Source: Rubellimicrobium thermophilum DSM 16684 (lineage in GTDB: Bacteria; Pseudomonadota; Alphaproteobacteria; Rhodobacterales; Rhodobacteraceae). From it: a stretch of DNA of 64,000 nucleotides. The first letter of the stretch is position 1. Every line of letters begins with the position of its first letter. Of the stretch, positions 38,850 through 48,979 are shown in pieces. The stretch spans positions 196,224 to 260,223 of the forward strand of contig NZ_KE557321.1 of the NCBI RefSeq assembly GCF_000442315.1. Reading direction: 5' to 3'. Made by a program: the position numbers and the translations under genes. The notes under the pieces were generated by a model. It was not told the DNA's origin. It ran no database searches and saw only the letters and a program-made list of their open reading frames with translations.

Positions 38850-39758
38850 TCAATCCTGTCCGGGGAACAAGACGGCATCCGGTGGCGTGGGGTGTGGCCC
38901 GGCGGTTGCGTCTTGGCCGCGGTGCGGATCAGGCCAGGGGATGCCATATCGCGCGATCATCGCCCGGATTGCGGGATCATTGCCGCCGCCGGTCAGGTTG
39001 ACCGATCGCAGGCTCCGGTCCTGGCTGCCCTCCCATTCCAGGATGCGGGCACGGCCGCCGATCTTCGTGGCGGCAATCCCGGCCAGGCGGTGCATCCAGT
39101 GCATCCAGATGTCGTCATTGGCCGGGGACAGGGCGGTGAAGATCTCGGCTCTTGTCGCATCGGGGTGCAGGGCACCGGGGGCGTAGAGGGCGCCCATCAC
39201 GCCGGTCAGGAACAGGCGGGGCGAGGTTCCGGGCGCGGCGATGTTGTGCTCCCAGTCGGCATAGGGCCGCGGCAGGCCATCGGGCGCCAGGCGGATGCGA
39301 TGGGCGCGGTGGCAGGCGACGGCGGCCCCTGTCGCGGCTGCGGCAACCAGATGTTCGAGCCAGTCCGCGGGGTAATAGACATCGTCGTCGGCTGTGGCCA
39401 CGAAAGCATCGGGATGAGCCAGCAGGGTGGGGATGCTCTTCTTGTAGGCACGCCAGGGGGGGCAGGTCCGGATCTCGAGGCCATCCCGTTTCAGGTCTGT
39501 CACGCCGGTCGGCAGGAGATCCTCGTCTCCCGGATCGAGCCACAGGATCACGGCATCGGGCTGAACCGTCTGCCGCAGGAGGGCCTGCAGGGTATGGGCG
39601 AGCGTGCCGAAGCGGGCGGGATAGCTGGTCAGCGACAACACGAGGGGCCGGGCCAGGCCATGCGGGCGGCCGCCGCCCGGGGGGCGGGCGGCAATCTCGG
39701 CCAGGGCGCGGGCCTGCCGGCGGCGGTGCTTGAAGCGGCGAAAGGCCTCTGCGACCAT
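38850..39758 (-). CDS. Glycosyltransferase-like protein
   Basis: This 302-residue protein has a GT-A-like N-terminal fold (PLVLSLTSYPARFGTLAHTL) and a DxD metal motif in ATADDDVYYPADWLEHL. Later parts include PANDDIWMHWMHRLAG. It probably transfers a sugar to a surface glycan or lipid. The ATG at 39758 lies inside the preceding glycosyltransferase gene, whose reading frame extends 130 bases into this one. Substrates cannot be predicted. Confidence 0.75.
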   Translation of the reverse strand: MVAEAFRRFKHRRRQARALAEIAARPPGGGRPHGLARPLVLSLTSYPARFGTLAHTLQALLRQTVQPDAVILWLDPGDEDLLPTGVTDLKRDGLEIRTCPPWRAYKKSIPTLLAHPDAFVATADDDVYYPADWLEHLVAAAATGAAVACHRAHRIRLAPDGLPRPYADWEHNIAAPGTSPRLFLTGVMGALYAPGALHPDATRAEIFTALSPANDDIWMHWMHRLAGIAATKIGGRARILEWEGSQDRSLRSVNLTGGGNDPAIRAMIARYGIPWPDPHRGQDATAGPHPTPPDAVLFPGQD

Positions 39759-40543
39759 GAATTTTCCCAGGCCTTGCGCAGCCAGTCGACCTTGCCGATC
39801 CGGCGATACCAGCGATGCCCGCCGCCGGCCAGGACCTCGGTCATCTTGGGACGTCCGGCAAAGACCACGATCCGTGCGCCGGGCGGCGGGGCCGGGTCGC
39901 GCAGATAGCTGGCCAGATGGCGGGGCACGCAATGATTCTTGAAGCTCACGCACCATTCGCGCGGCCAGTAGTCCAGATGCCCATGGGCGGCGAGCTGGGC
40001 GCTCTGGAACTGCTGGCTGATCTCGTAGCGGGCCGTGGCGCCGGCGGGATCGGCCAGATAGGCATCCAGGATATAGGCATGCGCCCCGATCTCGAAGCGG
40101 AAGACGCTGGAATTGCCGACGCTGTGCAGAAAGCGGTCGCGCGCGGGGTTGAGGCGGCGCAGCGGCTTGGGCCGGAACAGGTCATCGTCGCGGATGATGC
40201 GGAAGGGCCCCGGCAGATCGAAGAAGGGTTCCAGATCGTCCACGATCACCAGATCGAGGTCCAGAAACAGGGCCGTTCCGCGCAGACCGGCCAGATCGCG
40301 GCGGAACAGGGCCAGCTTCCGCCAGCGGGTGTCGCCGTGACCGGGCGGCAGCCCCAGTTCGGGCAGCGGCAGCGCCTCGATCCCCGGTTCGAGGCCCGTG
40401 GCATCGTCCGTGAAGCAGATGAAGCGGTGGGGCCGAGCCAGATGTCGCCGCACGCCCCGGGCCAGGTTGTTCACATAGTCGGGGCCATAGATCCGGCCCC
40501 ATTTCATGCACAGGATCAGAAGCGGGTCCCGGGGCGCCGTCAT
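39629..40543 (-). CDS. Glycosyltransferase-like protein
   Basis: This 304-residue protein has the start LILCMKWGRIYGPDYVNNLARGV-like region (first 20 residues typical of surface-glycan transferases), FICFTDDATGL and a DxD motif in ALFLDLDLVIVDDLEPFFDL. The last 44 residues, after WLRKAWEN, are only an out-of-frame reading of the downstream glycosyltransferase gene, Arg/Ala/Pro-rich and unlike a real tail. A missing or extra base near 39765 could give an earlier end or fuse the two genes. Function: sugar transfer, acceptor unknown. Confidence 0.75.
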   Translation of the reverse strand: MTAPRDPLLILCMKWGRIYGPDYVNNLARGVRRHLARPHRFICFTDDATGLEPGIEALPLPELGLPPGHGDTRWRKLALFRRDLAGLRGTALFLDLDLVIVDDLEPFFDLPGPFRIIRDDDLFRPKPLRRLNPARDRFLHSVGNSSVFRFEIGAHAYILDAYLADPAGATARYEISQQFQSAQLAAHGHLDYWPREWCVSFKNHCVPRHLASYLRDPAPPPGARIVVFAGRPKMTEVLAGGGHRWYRRIGKVDWLRKAWENSWSQRPFAASSTAAGRPAPWPRLPPAPRAAAARMAWPGPSCCR

Positions 40544-40632
40544 CTGTCAGTCCTTCCGCTGTCGTCCTTGGGCTAGCCATCGGCAGGGGTCTTGTCCACG
40601 CCGGCCCGGATGTCATCCGCAGGGATGAGACG

Positions 40633-40658
40633 AAAAACCCCGGGACGCGTCCCGGGGG
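40633..40658 (-). terminator. Intrinsic terminator of pnp
   Basis: On the minus strand a perfect ten-base palindromic arm pair, CCCCGGGACG and CGTCCCGGGG, is followed directly by TTTTT. It begins about 30 bases after the pnp stop. It is the strongest intrinsic terminator in the window. Confidence 0.85.
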
Positions 40659-40688
40659 TTCCGCAGGATCGGGGGGGGGTGCGGCCGA

Positions 40689-42827
40689 TCACTCGGCGGC
40701 TGCCTCCTCTTCCTTTTTCAGCTCCTGCCCGGTCGTCTGATCGACGACCTTCATCGACAGGCGCACCTTGCCGCGGTCGTCGAAGCCCAGCAGCTTGACC
40801 CAGACCTCCTGCCCCTCCTTCAGGGCGTCGGAGGGGTGGTTCAGGCGCCGGTTCTCGATCTGGGAGACATGGACAAGGCCGTCGCGCTTGCCGAAGAAGT
40901 TCACGAAGGCGCCGAAATCCACGAGCTTGACGACAGTGCCGCGGTAGATCTTGCCCTCTTCGGGTTCGGCGACGATGGCATGGATCATGTCATGGGCCTT
41001 GCGGATCGCCTCGGGGTTGGAGGAGGCGATCTTGATCGTGCCGTCGTCGCTGATGTCCACCTTGGCGCCCGAGGTCTCGACGATCTCGCGGATGACCTTG
41101 CCGCCCGATCCGATCACCTCGCGGATCTTGTCGACGGGGATGGTCATGGTTTCGATGCGCGGCGCATGGATCGAGAAGGCATTGGCCGAGCTCAGCGCCT
41201 TGGCCATCTCGCGGAGGATGTGCAGCCGACCCTGCCGGGCCTGTTCGAGGGCCTTCTCCATGATGGCAGGGGTGATGCCCGCCACCTTGATGTCCATCTG
41301 GAGCGAGGTGATCCCCGCTTCGGTGCCTGCCACCTTGAAGTCCATGTCGCCCAGATGGTCCTCATCGCCCAGGATGTCGGTCAGGACGGCCCATTGGCCG
41401 TCCTTCTCGAGGACGAGGCCCATGGCGACACCGGCGACAGGGGCCTTGAGCGGCACGCCGGCATCCATCATCGACAGCGAGGCCCCGCAGACCGTGGCCA
41501 TCGAGGACGAACCGTTCGATTCGGTGATCTCGGAGACCACGCGGATCGTGTAGGGGAAATCGGTGGGGGCGGGCAGCACCGCCTGCAGGGCCCGCCAGGC
41601 GAGCTTGCCATGGCCGATCTCGCGCCGGCCGGGGCTGCCCACGCGTCCGACCTCGCCCACGGAATAGGGCGGGAAATTGTAGTGCAGCAGGAAGTTGGAC
41701 TTGAAATTGCCCATCAGCGAATCGACGAACTGTTCGTCATCGCCGGTCCCGAGCGTGGTCACGACCAGGGCCTGCGTCTCGCCGCGGGTGAACAGGGCGG
41801 ATCCATGGGTGCGCGGCAGAAGGCCGGTCTCGCAGACGATCGGGCGGACCTGATCGAGGGGGCGCCCGTCGATGCGCCGGCCATTGCGGACGATGTCGCC
41901 GCGCAGCACATCGGATTCGAGCTTCTTGAAGGCCGGCCAGAGATTGGGGTCCTCCAGCTCCTCGGGGGTGAGCTGCGCCTTGACGGCCTCGATCGCGGCC
42001 TCGATGGCATCGCGCCGGGCGGCCTTCTCGCGGATGGCATAGGCCTCGCGCATCAGCGGCTCGCCGATTTCGCGCACGCGGGCGGCCAGCGCCGAATAGT
42101 CCTCGGGCTCGAATTCGAAGGGGTCCTTGGCGGCTTCCTCGGCCAGCTCGATGATCAGGTCGATCACCGGCTGCATCTGTTCATGGGCGAAGACGACGGC
42201 GCCCAGCATCTCCTTCTCGGAGAGCTCATAGGCCTCGGACTCCACCATCATCACGGCGCTCTTGGTCCCGGCGACGACAAGATCAAGCCGCTGTTCGGGC
42301 TTGAGGCGGATGTTCTGGATGTCCTCGGCCGAGGGGTTGAGCACATACTGCCCGTCCACGAAGCCCACGCGGGCTGCGCCGATGGGCCCGCGGAAGGGCA
42401 CGCCCGACAGCGTCAGCGCCGCCGAGGCGGCAATCATGGCGACAATGTCGCTCTCATTGACCAGATCATGGGAGAGCACGGTGCACATGACGAGCACTTC
42501 GTTGCGGAACCCCTCCACGAAGAGGGGGCGGATCGGCCGGTCGATGAGGCGCGAGACGAGGGTCTCCCGTTCGCTCGGGCGTCCTTCGCGCTTGAAGTAG
42601 CCGCCGGGAATCTTGCCTGCGGCGTAGAACTTTTCCTGATAGTGAACCGTGAGAGGGAAGAAGTCCTGGCCGGGCTTGGGCGTCTTGGCATAGGTCACAT
42701 TGGCCATCACCGAGGTTTCGCCCAGCGTGGCGATCACGCTGGCATCGGCCTGCCGGCCGATCTTGCCGGTCGAGAGCGTCAGGGTCTCGTTGCCCCAGCG
42801 GATCGATTTCTTCACTTCGTTGAACAT
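40689..42827 (-). CDS. pnp: Polyribonucleotide nucleotidyltransferase
   Basis: This 712-residue 3'-5' phosphorolytic exoribonuclease has two RNase PH domains ([56 protein letters not shown]), a KH domain with [12 protein letters not shown] and a C-terminal S1 domain ([23 protein letters not shown]). It is full length and in frame. It degrades mRNA as part of the degradosome. It follows rpsO with an intergenic hairpin, the usual bacterial arrangement. Confidence 0.97.
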   Translation of the reverse strand: MFNEVKKSIRWGNETLTLSTGKIGRQADASVIATLGETSVMANVTYAKTPKPGQDFFPLTVHYQEKFYAAGKIPGGYFKREGRPSERETLVSRLIDRPIRPLFVEGFRNEVLVMCTVLSHDLVNESDIVAMIAASAALTLSGVPFRGPIGAARVGFVDGQYVLNPSAEDIQNIRLKPEQRLDLVVAGTKSAVMMVESEAYELSEKEMLGAVVFAHEQMQPVIDLIIELAEEAAKDPFEFEPEDYSALAARVREIGEPLMREAYAIREKAARRDAIEAAIEAVKAQLTPEELEDPNLWPAFKKLESDVLRGDIVRNGRRIDGRPLDQVRPIVCETGLLPRTHGSALFTRGETQALVVTTLGTGDDEQFVDSLMGNFKSNFLLHYNFPPYSVGEVGRVGSPGRREIGHGKLAWRALQAVLPAPTDFPYTIRVVSEITESNGSSSMATVCGASLSMMDAGVPLKAPVAGVAMGLVLEKDGQWAVLTDILGDEDHLGDMDFKVAGTEAGITSLQMDIKVAGITPAIMEKALEQARQGRLHILREMAKALSSANAFSIHAPRIETMTIPVDKIREVIGSGGKVIREIVETSGAKVDISDDGTIKIASSNPEAIRKAHDMIHAIVAEPEEGKIYRGTVVKLVDFGAFVNFFGKRDGLVHVSQIENRRLNHPSDALKEGQEVWVKLLGFDDRGKVRLSMKVVDQTTGQELKKEEEAAAE

Positions 42828-42984
42828 GCGGATGTCCTTCCGGGCCGCGCTCGGCCCTCTTGCCCCCATTCGTCCGTTTTGTCCCAGGGGGGCGGGTTGC
42901 GGAGGGGCGCGCATCGGACGCAACCCCTGGCCCTCGTCGTCGCGGAGGCCGGTCGGGCCCGGCCGGTCTCCGTCCGTCTGGAAA

Positions 42985-43008
42985 GGGCCGCCCCCGGAGG
43001 GACGGCCC
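42985..43008 (-). terminator. rpsO-pnp intergenic hairpin (partial terminator or processing site)
   Basis: On the minus strand GGGCCGTCCC pairs with GGGGCGGCCC around a TCCG loop (one G-U pair), followed by TTTCC. It starts 8 bases after the rpsO stop. In the enterobacterial rpsO-pnp operon an attenuator and an RNase III site occupy the same interval, so it may set the pnp to rpsO ratio. Confidence 0.6.
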
Positions 43009-43015
43009 GGAATGG

Positions 43016-43285
43016 TCAGCGGCGCAGGCCGAGACGTTCGATCAGGGCCTGATAGCGCGCTTCGTCGCGGGACTTGAGATAGTCGAGCAGACGGCGGCGC
43101 TGCGCCACGAGCTTCAGAAGGCCGCGGCGGCCATGGTTGTCCTTGGCATGCACCTTGAAATGCTCGGTCAGCGTCGCAATGCGCGAGCTGAGGATCGCGA
43201 CCTGCACCTCGGGCGAGCCGGTGTCGCCCGGCTTGGTCGCGAATTCCTTGAGGATGCGGGCTTTTTCTTCGACAGTGATCGACAT
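43016..43285 (-). CDS. rpsO: 30S ribosomal protein S15
   Basis: This 89-residue protein has the usual S15 length and blocks: [42 protein letters not shown] and LLDYLKSRD. It binds 16S rRNA in the central domain early in 30S assembly. AAGGAG precedes the ATG by 8 bases. It is cotranscribed with pnp; the truB gene often found upstream in bacteria is absent here. Confidence 0.97.
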   Translation of the reverse strand: MSITVEEKARILKEFATKPGDTGSPEVQVAILSSRIATLTEHFKVHAKDNHGRRGLLKLVAQRRRLLDYLKSRDEARYQALIERLGLRR

Positions 43286-43411
43286 CGGGTGACTCCTTCT
43301 TCGGTCCTGGGGTGACGGCACAAGCCGGGATGTCGTCCAGCAAGGCCCGGGGAAACCCCCCGCGCAGGGCGCGGAGGATGGGTGCCCATAGGGGAAAACG
43401 GCTCCGAAGGG

Positions 43412-43430
43412 AAGGGCGCATCACGCCCTT
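43412..43430 (-). terminator. Possible weak terminator of gabD
   Basis: AAGGGCG and CGCCCTT form a 7-bp stem around five bases just after the gabD stop on the minus strand. No T run follows. Confidence 0.35.
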
Positions 43431-43435
43431 CTGTG

Positions 43436-44914
43436 TCAGATCTGCGTGCAGATGTATTTCATTTCCGTATAGTCCTCGATCCCGTGGCGCGATCCCTCGC
43501 GTCCGAAGCCGGACTGCTTGACCCCGCCGAAGGGGGCGACCTCGGTCGAGATGAGCCCGGTATTGACCCCCACCATCCCGTATTCGAGCGCCTCCTGCAC
43601 CCGGATCACGCGCGAAAGGTCGCGGGCATAGAAATAGGCCGCAAGGCCGAAGATCGTGTCGTTGGCCTGGGCGATCACCTCGGCCTCGTCGGCAAAGCGG
43701 AAGAGGGGCGCGAAGGGACCGAAGGTTTCTTCCCTGGCGACCCGCATCTGGGGCGTGGCGTCGGCAAGGACGGTGGGCCTGAGGAAACGCCCCCCCAGCG
43801 GGTGCGGATCGCCGCCGGTCAGCACGCGCCCCCCCTTCTCCAGGGCATCCGCGACGAAACCGCACACCTTCTCCACCGCCCGGTCCTCGATCAGCGGGCC
43901 GAGATCCGTTCCCGGCTCGAGCCCGTCGCCGACGCGGAGCTTCTCAACCGCGGCCGTCAGGCGGCGGGCGAATTCGTCATAGACCCCCGCCTGCACATAG
44001 ATGCGGTTGGCGCAGACGCAGGTCTGACCGTTGTTGCGGAACTTGGACAGGATCGCCCCCTGCACCGCGGCATCGAGATCGGCATCGTCGAAGACGATGA
44101 AGGGCGCATTGCCGCCCAGTTCCATCGAGCATTTCTTGATCTGATCCGCGGCCTGCCGCAGCAGGAGACGCCCCGTCTCCGTGGAGCCGGTGAAGGAGAG
44201 CTTGCGCACCTTCGGGTTCTCGCAGAACTCGAGGCCCACGCCCGAGGCGTCCGTCGAGGTCACGACCGACAGCACCCCCTTCGGCACGCCGGCCTCCTCG
44301 GCGAGCTTCGCCATGGCCAGCGCCGAAAGCGGCGTCTGGGCGGCGGGACGCGCGACGAAGGCGCAGCCTGCCGCGAGGGCGGGCGCCACCTTGCGCGCGA
44401 TCATCGCATTGGGAAAGTTCCAGGGCGTGATCGAGGCCGCCACGCCGACCGGCTGGCGGATCACCGTCAGGCGCTTGTCGGGCAGATGACCGGGGATTGT
44501 CTCGCCGTAAAGGCGCTTGGCCTCCTCTCCGAACCATTCGATGTAGCTTGCGCCATAGAGCACCTCGCCTCTGGCCTCGGCCAGCGGCTTGCCCTGTTCG
44601 GCGGTCAGGATGGTGGCCAGGTCGTCGGCATGTTCGACCATGAGGTCGAACCAGCGGCGCAGCACGCGGGCGCGCTCCTTGCCGGATTTCGCGGCCCAGC
44701 CCTTCTGCGCGGCATGCGCGGCATCGATGGCGCGGGCGACATCCGCCCGGCTCAGATCGGCCACGCGGGCGATCACGTCGCCGCGGGCGGGATTGATCAC
44801 CTCGAAGGTCCGTCCCCTCTCGGCCTCGACCCATTCGCCGCCCAGAAAGGCGCGCTCGCACAGCAGATCGGGGCGCTTGAGGCGCGAAGGCAGATCGGTG
44901 ACGGTATCGAGCAT
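43436..44914 (-). CDS. gabD: Succinate-semialdehyde dehydrogenase
   Basis: This 492-residue NAD(P)-dependent aldehyde dehydrogenase has [20 protein letters not shown], the Glu base in [17 protein letters not shown] and the Cys pair in [17 protein letters not shown] that is typical of GabD. The ending [19 protein letters not shown] is also that of the family. It oxidises succinate semialdehyde from 4-aminobutyrate breakdown. It lies alone, upstream of rpsO on the same strand. Confidence 0.9.
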   Translation of the reverse strand: MLDTVTDLPSRLKRPDLLCERAFLGGEWVEAERGRTFEVINPARGDVIARVADLSRADVARAIDAAHAAQKGWAAKSGKERARVLRRWFDLMVEHADDLATILTAEQGKPLAEARGEVLYGASYIEWFGEEAKRLYGETIPGHLPDKRLTVIRQPVGVAASITPWNFPNAMIARKVAPALAAGCAFVARPAAQTPLSALAMAKLAEEAGVPKGVLSVVTSTDASGVGLEFCENPKVRKLSFTGSTETGRLLLRQAADQIKKCSMELGGNAPFIVFDDADLDAAVQGAILSKFRNNGQTCVCANRIYVQAGVYDEFARRLTAAVEKLRVGDGLEPGTDLGPLIEDRAVEKVCGFVADALEKGGRVLTGGDPHPLGGRFLRPTVLADATPQMRVAREETFGPFAPLFRFADEAEVIAQANDTIFGLAAYFYARDLSRVIRVQEALEYGMVGVNTGLISTEVAPFGGVKQSGFGREGSRHGIEDYTEMKYICTQI

Positions 44915-44996
44915 GACGGCCTCCCTTGGGGAACGGCGTCGAGAGGACCACAGGCAACCGGCGCCGTCCAGTGGGGTGCCGCGGGGGGGGGGGGTG

Positions 44997-45790
44997 ATGG
45001 CCGGGAGAACATGCGAGGACGATCTGAGCGAGGCCTATGCCAATGCCGCGCATATCCCCGACGGCGCCAGCTTTCCCGCACGCTGGGCTGCGGCTGCGGC
45101 GGCCTTCCGCGCGGCTCATCCGCCCCGGAAGCTCGCCCATGGCCCCCACCCGCGCGAGATCCTCGATCTCTACGAGCCCCCCGGCCGCCGTCCGGAAGGA
45201 CTCGCCGTGATCATCCATGGCGGCTACTGGATGGCCTTCTCGCCTGCGGATTTCTCCCATCTCGCAGCCGGGGCGCTGGCGCGGGGCTGGGCGGTGGCCA
45301 TGCCCGCCTACCCGCTCTGCCCGGAGCGCCGCATCCGCGACATCACCGCTTCCCTGGCCCGGGCGGTGGACCGGGCGGCCGAGGCAGTTCCGGGCCCGGT
45401 CGTGCTGTCGGGCCATTCGGCGGGGGGCATGCAGCGGCCCGCCTGGCCTGTCCCGATCTGCCCCTGGCCTGCCGGGGGCGGATTGCGCGGGTGGTTCCCG
45501 TCTCTCCCCTGGGCGACCTGCGGCCGCTTTTGCGCACGGGCCTGAACGCGACGCTGCGCCTCGATGCCGCCGAGGCCCTGGCCGAAAGCCCGGCTCTCCG
45601 TCCGCCTCCGGCCATGCCGGTCACGGTCTGGGTCGGCGCGGCAGAGCGCCCGGCCTTCGTCGATCAGGCGCGCCGTCTGGCCGCCGCCTGGGGCGCGGCC
45701 CTGGTGGAAGAGCCGGAGCGGCATCATTTCGACGTGATCGCGGGCTATGAGGATCCCACCCATCCCCTCGTCCGGACGCTGACCGGCTGA
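44997..45790 (+). CDS. Alpha/beta hydrolase, kynurenine-formamidase-like (one frameshift)
   Basis: This hydrolase of about 264 residues has the oxyanion motif VIIHGGYWMAF, the nucleophile elbow LSGHSAGGM and a late His in ERHHFDVIAGYED. HGGYW with GHSAGG matches the arylformamidase/kynurenine formamidase-like group. One G is missing near 45430; restoring it gives GGMQAARLACPDLP and a continuous C-terminus. The start codon directly follows a run of twelve G (44983-44994), so the true ribosome site and start are uncertain. Its substrate may be N-formylkynurenine or another amide; no kynurenine genes are nearby. Confidence 0.78.
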
Positions 45791-45997
45791 CCGAAGGGCG
45801 GGGGAGTCTGCCTTTCCCGGCTCTTGCGCGGCGGGCGGGTCTGCGGCAGTCTGCCCGACAGGCATGCGGCGATGGCGTCGCCGCAAGGGCCGGCCGGCCC
45901 CGTCGCCTGCGGATGCCGCGCATCCGCTCCGTCCTGTACGCCGGGACCTTTCGGGGCCCGGCGCTGCGTCCGGGCCCCCGATCAGGGTCTGACGCCG

Positions 45998-47227
45998 ATG
46001 AGCGTTCGTCTTTCCACTCTCTCCACGCCCCGCCCCGTCACATACCGCTTCCATCAGGGCGAGCGCGTGCTGCCCTTTGCCCCCGAGGAATACGAGGCCC
46101 GTCTGAAGGGTCTGCGCCGCATCATGGAGGAGGCGGGGGTCGAGGTGGCGGTTCTCACCTCGATGCACAACGTCGCCTATTATTCGGGCTTTCTCTATTG
46201 CGCCTTCGGGCGGCCCTATGCGCTGGTGGTGACGCCCGGACAGTCGGTCACGATCGCGGCGGGCATCGATGGGGGCCAGCCCTGGCGGCGCAGCCATGGC
46301 GACACTCTCACCTATACCGACTGGGCGCGCGACAATTTCTGGCGCGCCGTGGTCGAGGTGGCGGGCAGGGGCCGTCATGTCGGCCATGAGGGGGATCACC
46401 TGACCCTTGACCAGTCCGCGCGGCTCGATGCCTTCCTTGAGCCCCGTTCCCGCACCGACCTGGCCCCCGCCACCATGCGCCAGCGGATGCGCAAGTCCCC
46501 TGCCGAGATCGCCCTGATCCGACAGGGCGCCGAAGTGGCCGATCTCGGCGGCCACGCCATTCGCGACGCCATCCGCCCCGGTCTGCGCGAAATCGACGTG
46601 GCGATGGTCGGGCGCGACGCGATGGAGCGCGAAATTGCCCGCCGCTTTCCCGATGCCGAATACCGCGACACCTGGGTGTGGTTCCAGTCGGGCATCAACA
46701 CCGATGGCGCGCACAACCCGGTCACGGGACGTGTGCTGCGTGTGGGCGACATCCTGTCGCTCAACTGCTTTCCGATGATTTCGGGCTATTACACCGCGCT
46801 CGAGCGGACGCTGTTCCTGCGCGAGGTGGACGAGGCCAGCCTGCGGATCTGGGAGGCCAACATCGCGGCCCACGAATACGGCATGAGCCTGCTGCGCCCC
46901 GGTGTGAGCTGCGCAGAGGTCACCCGGCGGATCAACGCCTTCCTCGAGGAGCGCGACCTGCTGCGTTACCGAAGCTTCGGTTACGGCCACTCCTTCGGCA
47001 TCCTGTCGCATTATTACGGTCGCGAGGGCGCGCTCGAGCTGCGCGAGGACATCGACACCGTGCTCGAACCCGGTCATGTCGTCTCGATGGAGCCGATGCT
47101 GACCATCCCCGAAGGGATGCCCGGCGCCGGCGGCTACCGCGAGCACGACATTCTCGTGATCGGCGAGGACGGAGCCGAGGACATCACCCGCTATCCCTAC
47201 GGACCCGGCTTCAACCTGGTCGGCTGA
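45998..47227 (+). CDS. Creatinase (creatine amidinohydrolase)
   Basis: This 409-residue protein has the creatinase/aminopeptidase pita-bread fold and matches creatinase throughout, for example WFQSGINTDGAHNPVTGR (catalytic His), ILSLNCFPMISGYYTALERT, FGYGHSFGILSHYYGRE and PEGMPGAGGYREHDIL. It hydrolyses creatine to sarcosine and urea in the cytoplasm. The gene stands alone; sarcosine oxidase and urease are not adjacent, although hyuAB and an FAD oxidoreductase lie 7-13 kb away. Confidence 0.93.
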   Translation: MSVRLSTLSTPRPVTYRFHQGERVLPFAPEEYEARLKGLRRIMEEAGVEVAVLTSMHNVAYYSGFLYCAFGRPYALVVTPGQSVTIAAGIDGGQPWRRSHGDTLTYTDWARDNFWRAVVEVAGRGRHVGHEGDHLTLDQSARLDAFLEPRSRTDLAPATMRQRMRKSPAEIALIRQGAEVADLGGHAIRDAIRPGLREIDVAMVGRDAMEREIARRFPDAEYRDTWVWFQSGINTDGAHNPVTGRVLRVGDILSLNCFPMISGYYTALERTLFLREVDEASLRIWEANIAAHEYGMSLLRPGVSCAEVTRRINAFLEERDLLRYRSFGYGHSFGILSHYYGREGALELREDIDTVLEPGHVVSMEPMLTIPEGMPGAGGYREHDILVIGEDGAEDITRYPYGPGFNLVG

Positions 47228-47332
47228 GGCAAGTTTCCCCCGCAAGGAGGGGGCGCGGGGCGGGCCGGGTGGACTCGGCCGCCCGGCCTGCTATCAAGGG
47301 CCGGAATTCCTTCTGCCAGAGGACCGTTTCCC

Positions 47333-48308
47333 ATGATGCGAGCCTTGCCCGGCGCCCCGGCCCTTTTCGCACGTGGCCTGGCGCTCTGCGCGGCGCTGGC
47401 GCTGGCGGCCTGTGCCGCACCCCTCCCCGAGCAACCCCCCCATGCCGGAGGAGATCATCGGCGGGGTGCCGGCATCGCAGATCGTGCCGGGCTACGGCCT
47501 TCTGGAGGACATGGGCTATACGCTGCCGCCGGTTCCGCCCGAATATCTCCAGGGTGTCAACCGTCGCGCCTATGTCCCCTATCGCGGCGACGAACCGCCC
47601 GGGACCATCGAGATCGACCCGCACGCCAAGTTCCTCTACTGGATCGAGCCCGGCGGCATGGCCTGGCGCTATCCCATCGCTGTCGGGCGCGAGGGGCTGG
47701 GCATGAGCGGGCGGACCACCGTGGGACGCAAGGCCACCTGGCCCAGCTGGACCCCCACCGCCAACATGCTGCGCCGGGAGCCCGAGGTCTATGGCCCCTA
47801 CCGCAACGGGGTGCCCGGGGGGCTGGCCTCGCCGCTGGGGGCGCGGGCCCTCTATCTCTACCGGGGCGGACGCGACACCTTCTACCGCATCCACGGCACC
47901 AACGACCTGTCCTCGATCGGCAATTCGGGATCGGCAGGCTGCATCCGCCTGTTCAACCATGACATCATCGACCTCTATGAGCGCGTGCCCAACGGCACCA
48001 CGGTGGTGGTGCGCACGCTCGAGGATTCCATCCGTATCGAGGGACCGCTGATGGCCCGCCGCGGCATCGAGCTTCCGCCCTTCCACATCTCGCCCGAGCG
48101 TCTCTATGCCGGCGACACGACCCAGCGTCCTGCCATTCCGCAGGCCATGGTGCCCGAGATCTTCTACGGCAATCCCGAAGCCCAGATCGGTGTGACCTAC
48201 ATCCCCGATCAGGAAGACCTTGCCATTGCCGCCGCCCTGGGCATCGCGCCGCCGCCGGGCATCCAGCCGGTCCCGACGGGCGGCATGTCCGGCGGCACCG
48301 GCTACTGA
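47333..48308 (+). CDS. L,D-transpeptidase lipoprotein, copy 3 (one frameshift)
   Basis: This protein of about 324 residues has a lipoprotein signal with lipobox LAAC (about residue 26). The YkuD domain has GRKATWPSWTPTANMLRREP, YRIHGTNDLSSIGNSG and the nucleophile Cys in SAGCIRLFNHDIIDLYERV. One extra C in the run near 47440 shifts the frame just after the lipobox. A long C-terminal extension (about 100 residues, Pro-rich) is absent from copies 1 and 2. It should act on peptidoglycan from an outer-membrane or inner-membrane anchor. Confidence 0.88.
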
Positions 48309-48673
48309 AAGGGCGTTCCTGTCGGCCCAGGCAGCAGCACCACATAGTCCTTCACGGTCGTTTCCAGCACCTCCCAGGTGCCGCGGAATCCGGGGCGGAT
48401 GACAAAGCTGTCGCCCGCGCGGACGATCCGCGCGGCGCCGCCGGTTTCGGCGATGACCGACAACCCCTCGAGAATACGGCAATATTCCCATTCGTCATAG
48501 GTGATGCGCCATTTGCCCGGCGTCGCCTGCCATATCCCGCAGGACAGCGCCCCGCGCGTCTCGATCTCCCAGAGAGAGAAGACCGGATCGCCGGCGATCA
48601 CGGCTTCCGGCGCGGGGCGCGAGAGCACGGGCGGGGCGGCATTCCTCGACAGGAATCGGAACAGATCGGTCAT
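48302..48673 (-). CDS. Cupin-domain protein (DUF861-like)
   Basis: This 123-residue single-domain cupin has WEIETRGALSCGIWQATPGKW and VRAGDSFVIRPGFRGTWEVLE, the pattern of the (S)-ureidoglycine aminohydrolase/ethanolamine-utilisation cupins in the DUF861 group. The ligand His residues of metal cupins are mostly missing, so it may bind a small molecule without metal. GGAGG precedes the ATG. Its end overlaps the L,D-transpeptidase gene by 7 bases. Confidence 0.8.
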   Translation of the reverse strand: MTDLFRFLSRNAAPPVLSRPAPEAVIAGDPVFSLWEIETRGALSCGIWQATPGKWRITYDEWEYCRILEGLSVIAETGGAARIVRAGDSFVIRPGFRGTWEVLETTVKDYVVLLPGPTGTPFQ

Positions 48674-48979
48674 CGGAACCTCCGTGCCATGGAGCGCGCC
48701 TTTGCTGGCGGCACGTCGTCTTGGCCGGGCCGATTCGGGGCTGAGGCCCCATCTTCTGCCGCGTCTTCTTTCACCTATCACGAAAAGCATCACGAAAACC
48801 GCTCTGCCATGCCAGGGCCGTCGTTCCATGACCCTGCCGGGGCAGGGGGAAGGTCCGCTCCCCGACCGGAGCGCCCGATCGGCGCAGCGGAAACCTCGCC
48901 GATGCGCCATCCCCTCTCTTGCCCATGGCGGGCACGCGGGGGCTGCTCTATCTCGTCCTGGCACAGTAGGGAGAACGCG
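48674..48979. other. Divergent intergenic region
   Basis: This 306-base gap separates the cupin gene (minus) from the DUF1523 gene (plus). It contains a 10-base direct repeat ATCACGAAAA at 48777 and 48789, twelve bases apart, in a locally AT-richer patch, which may be a regulator site. I cannot assign -35/-10 elements with confidence. Confidence 0.45.
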
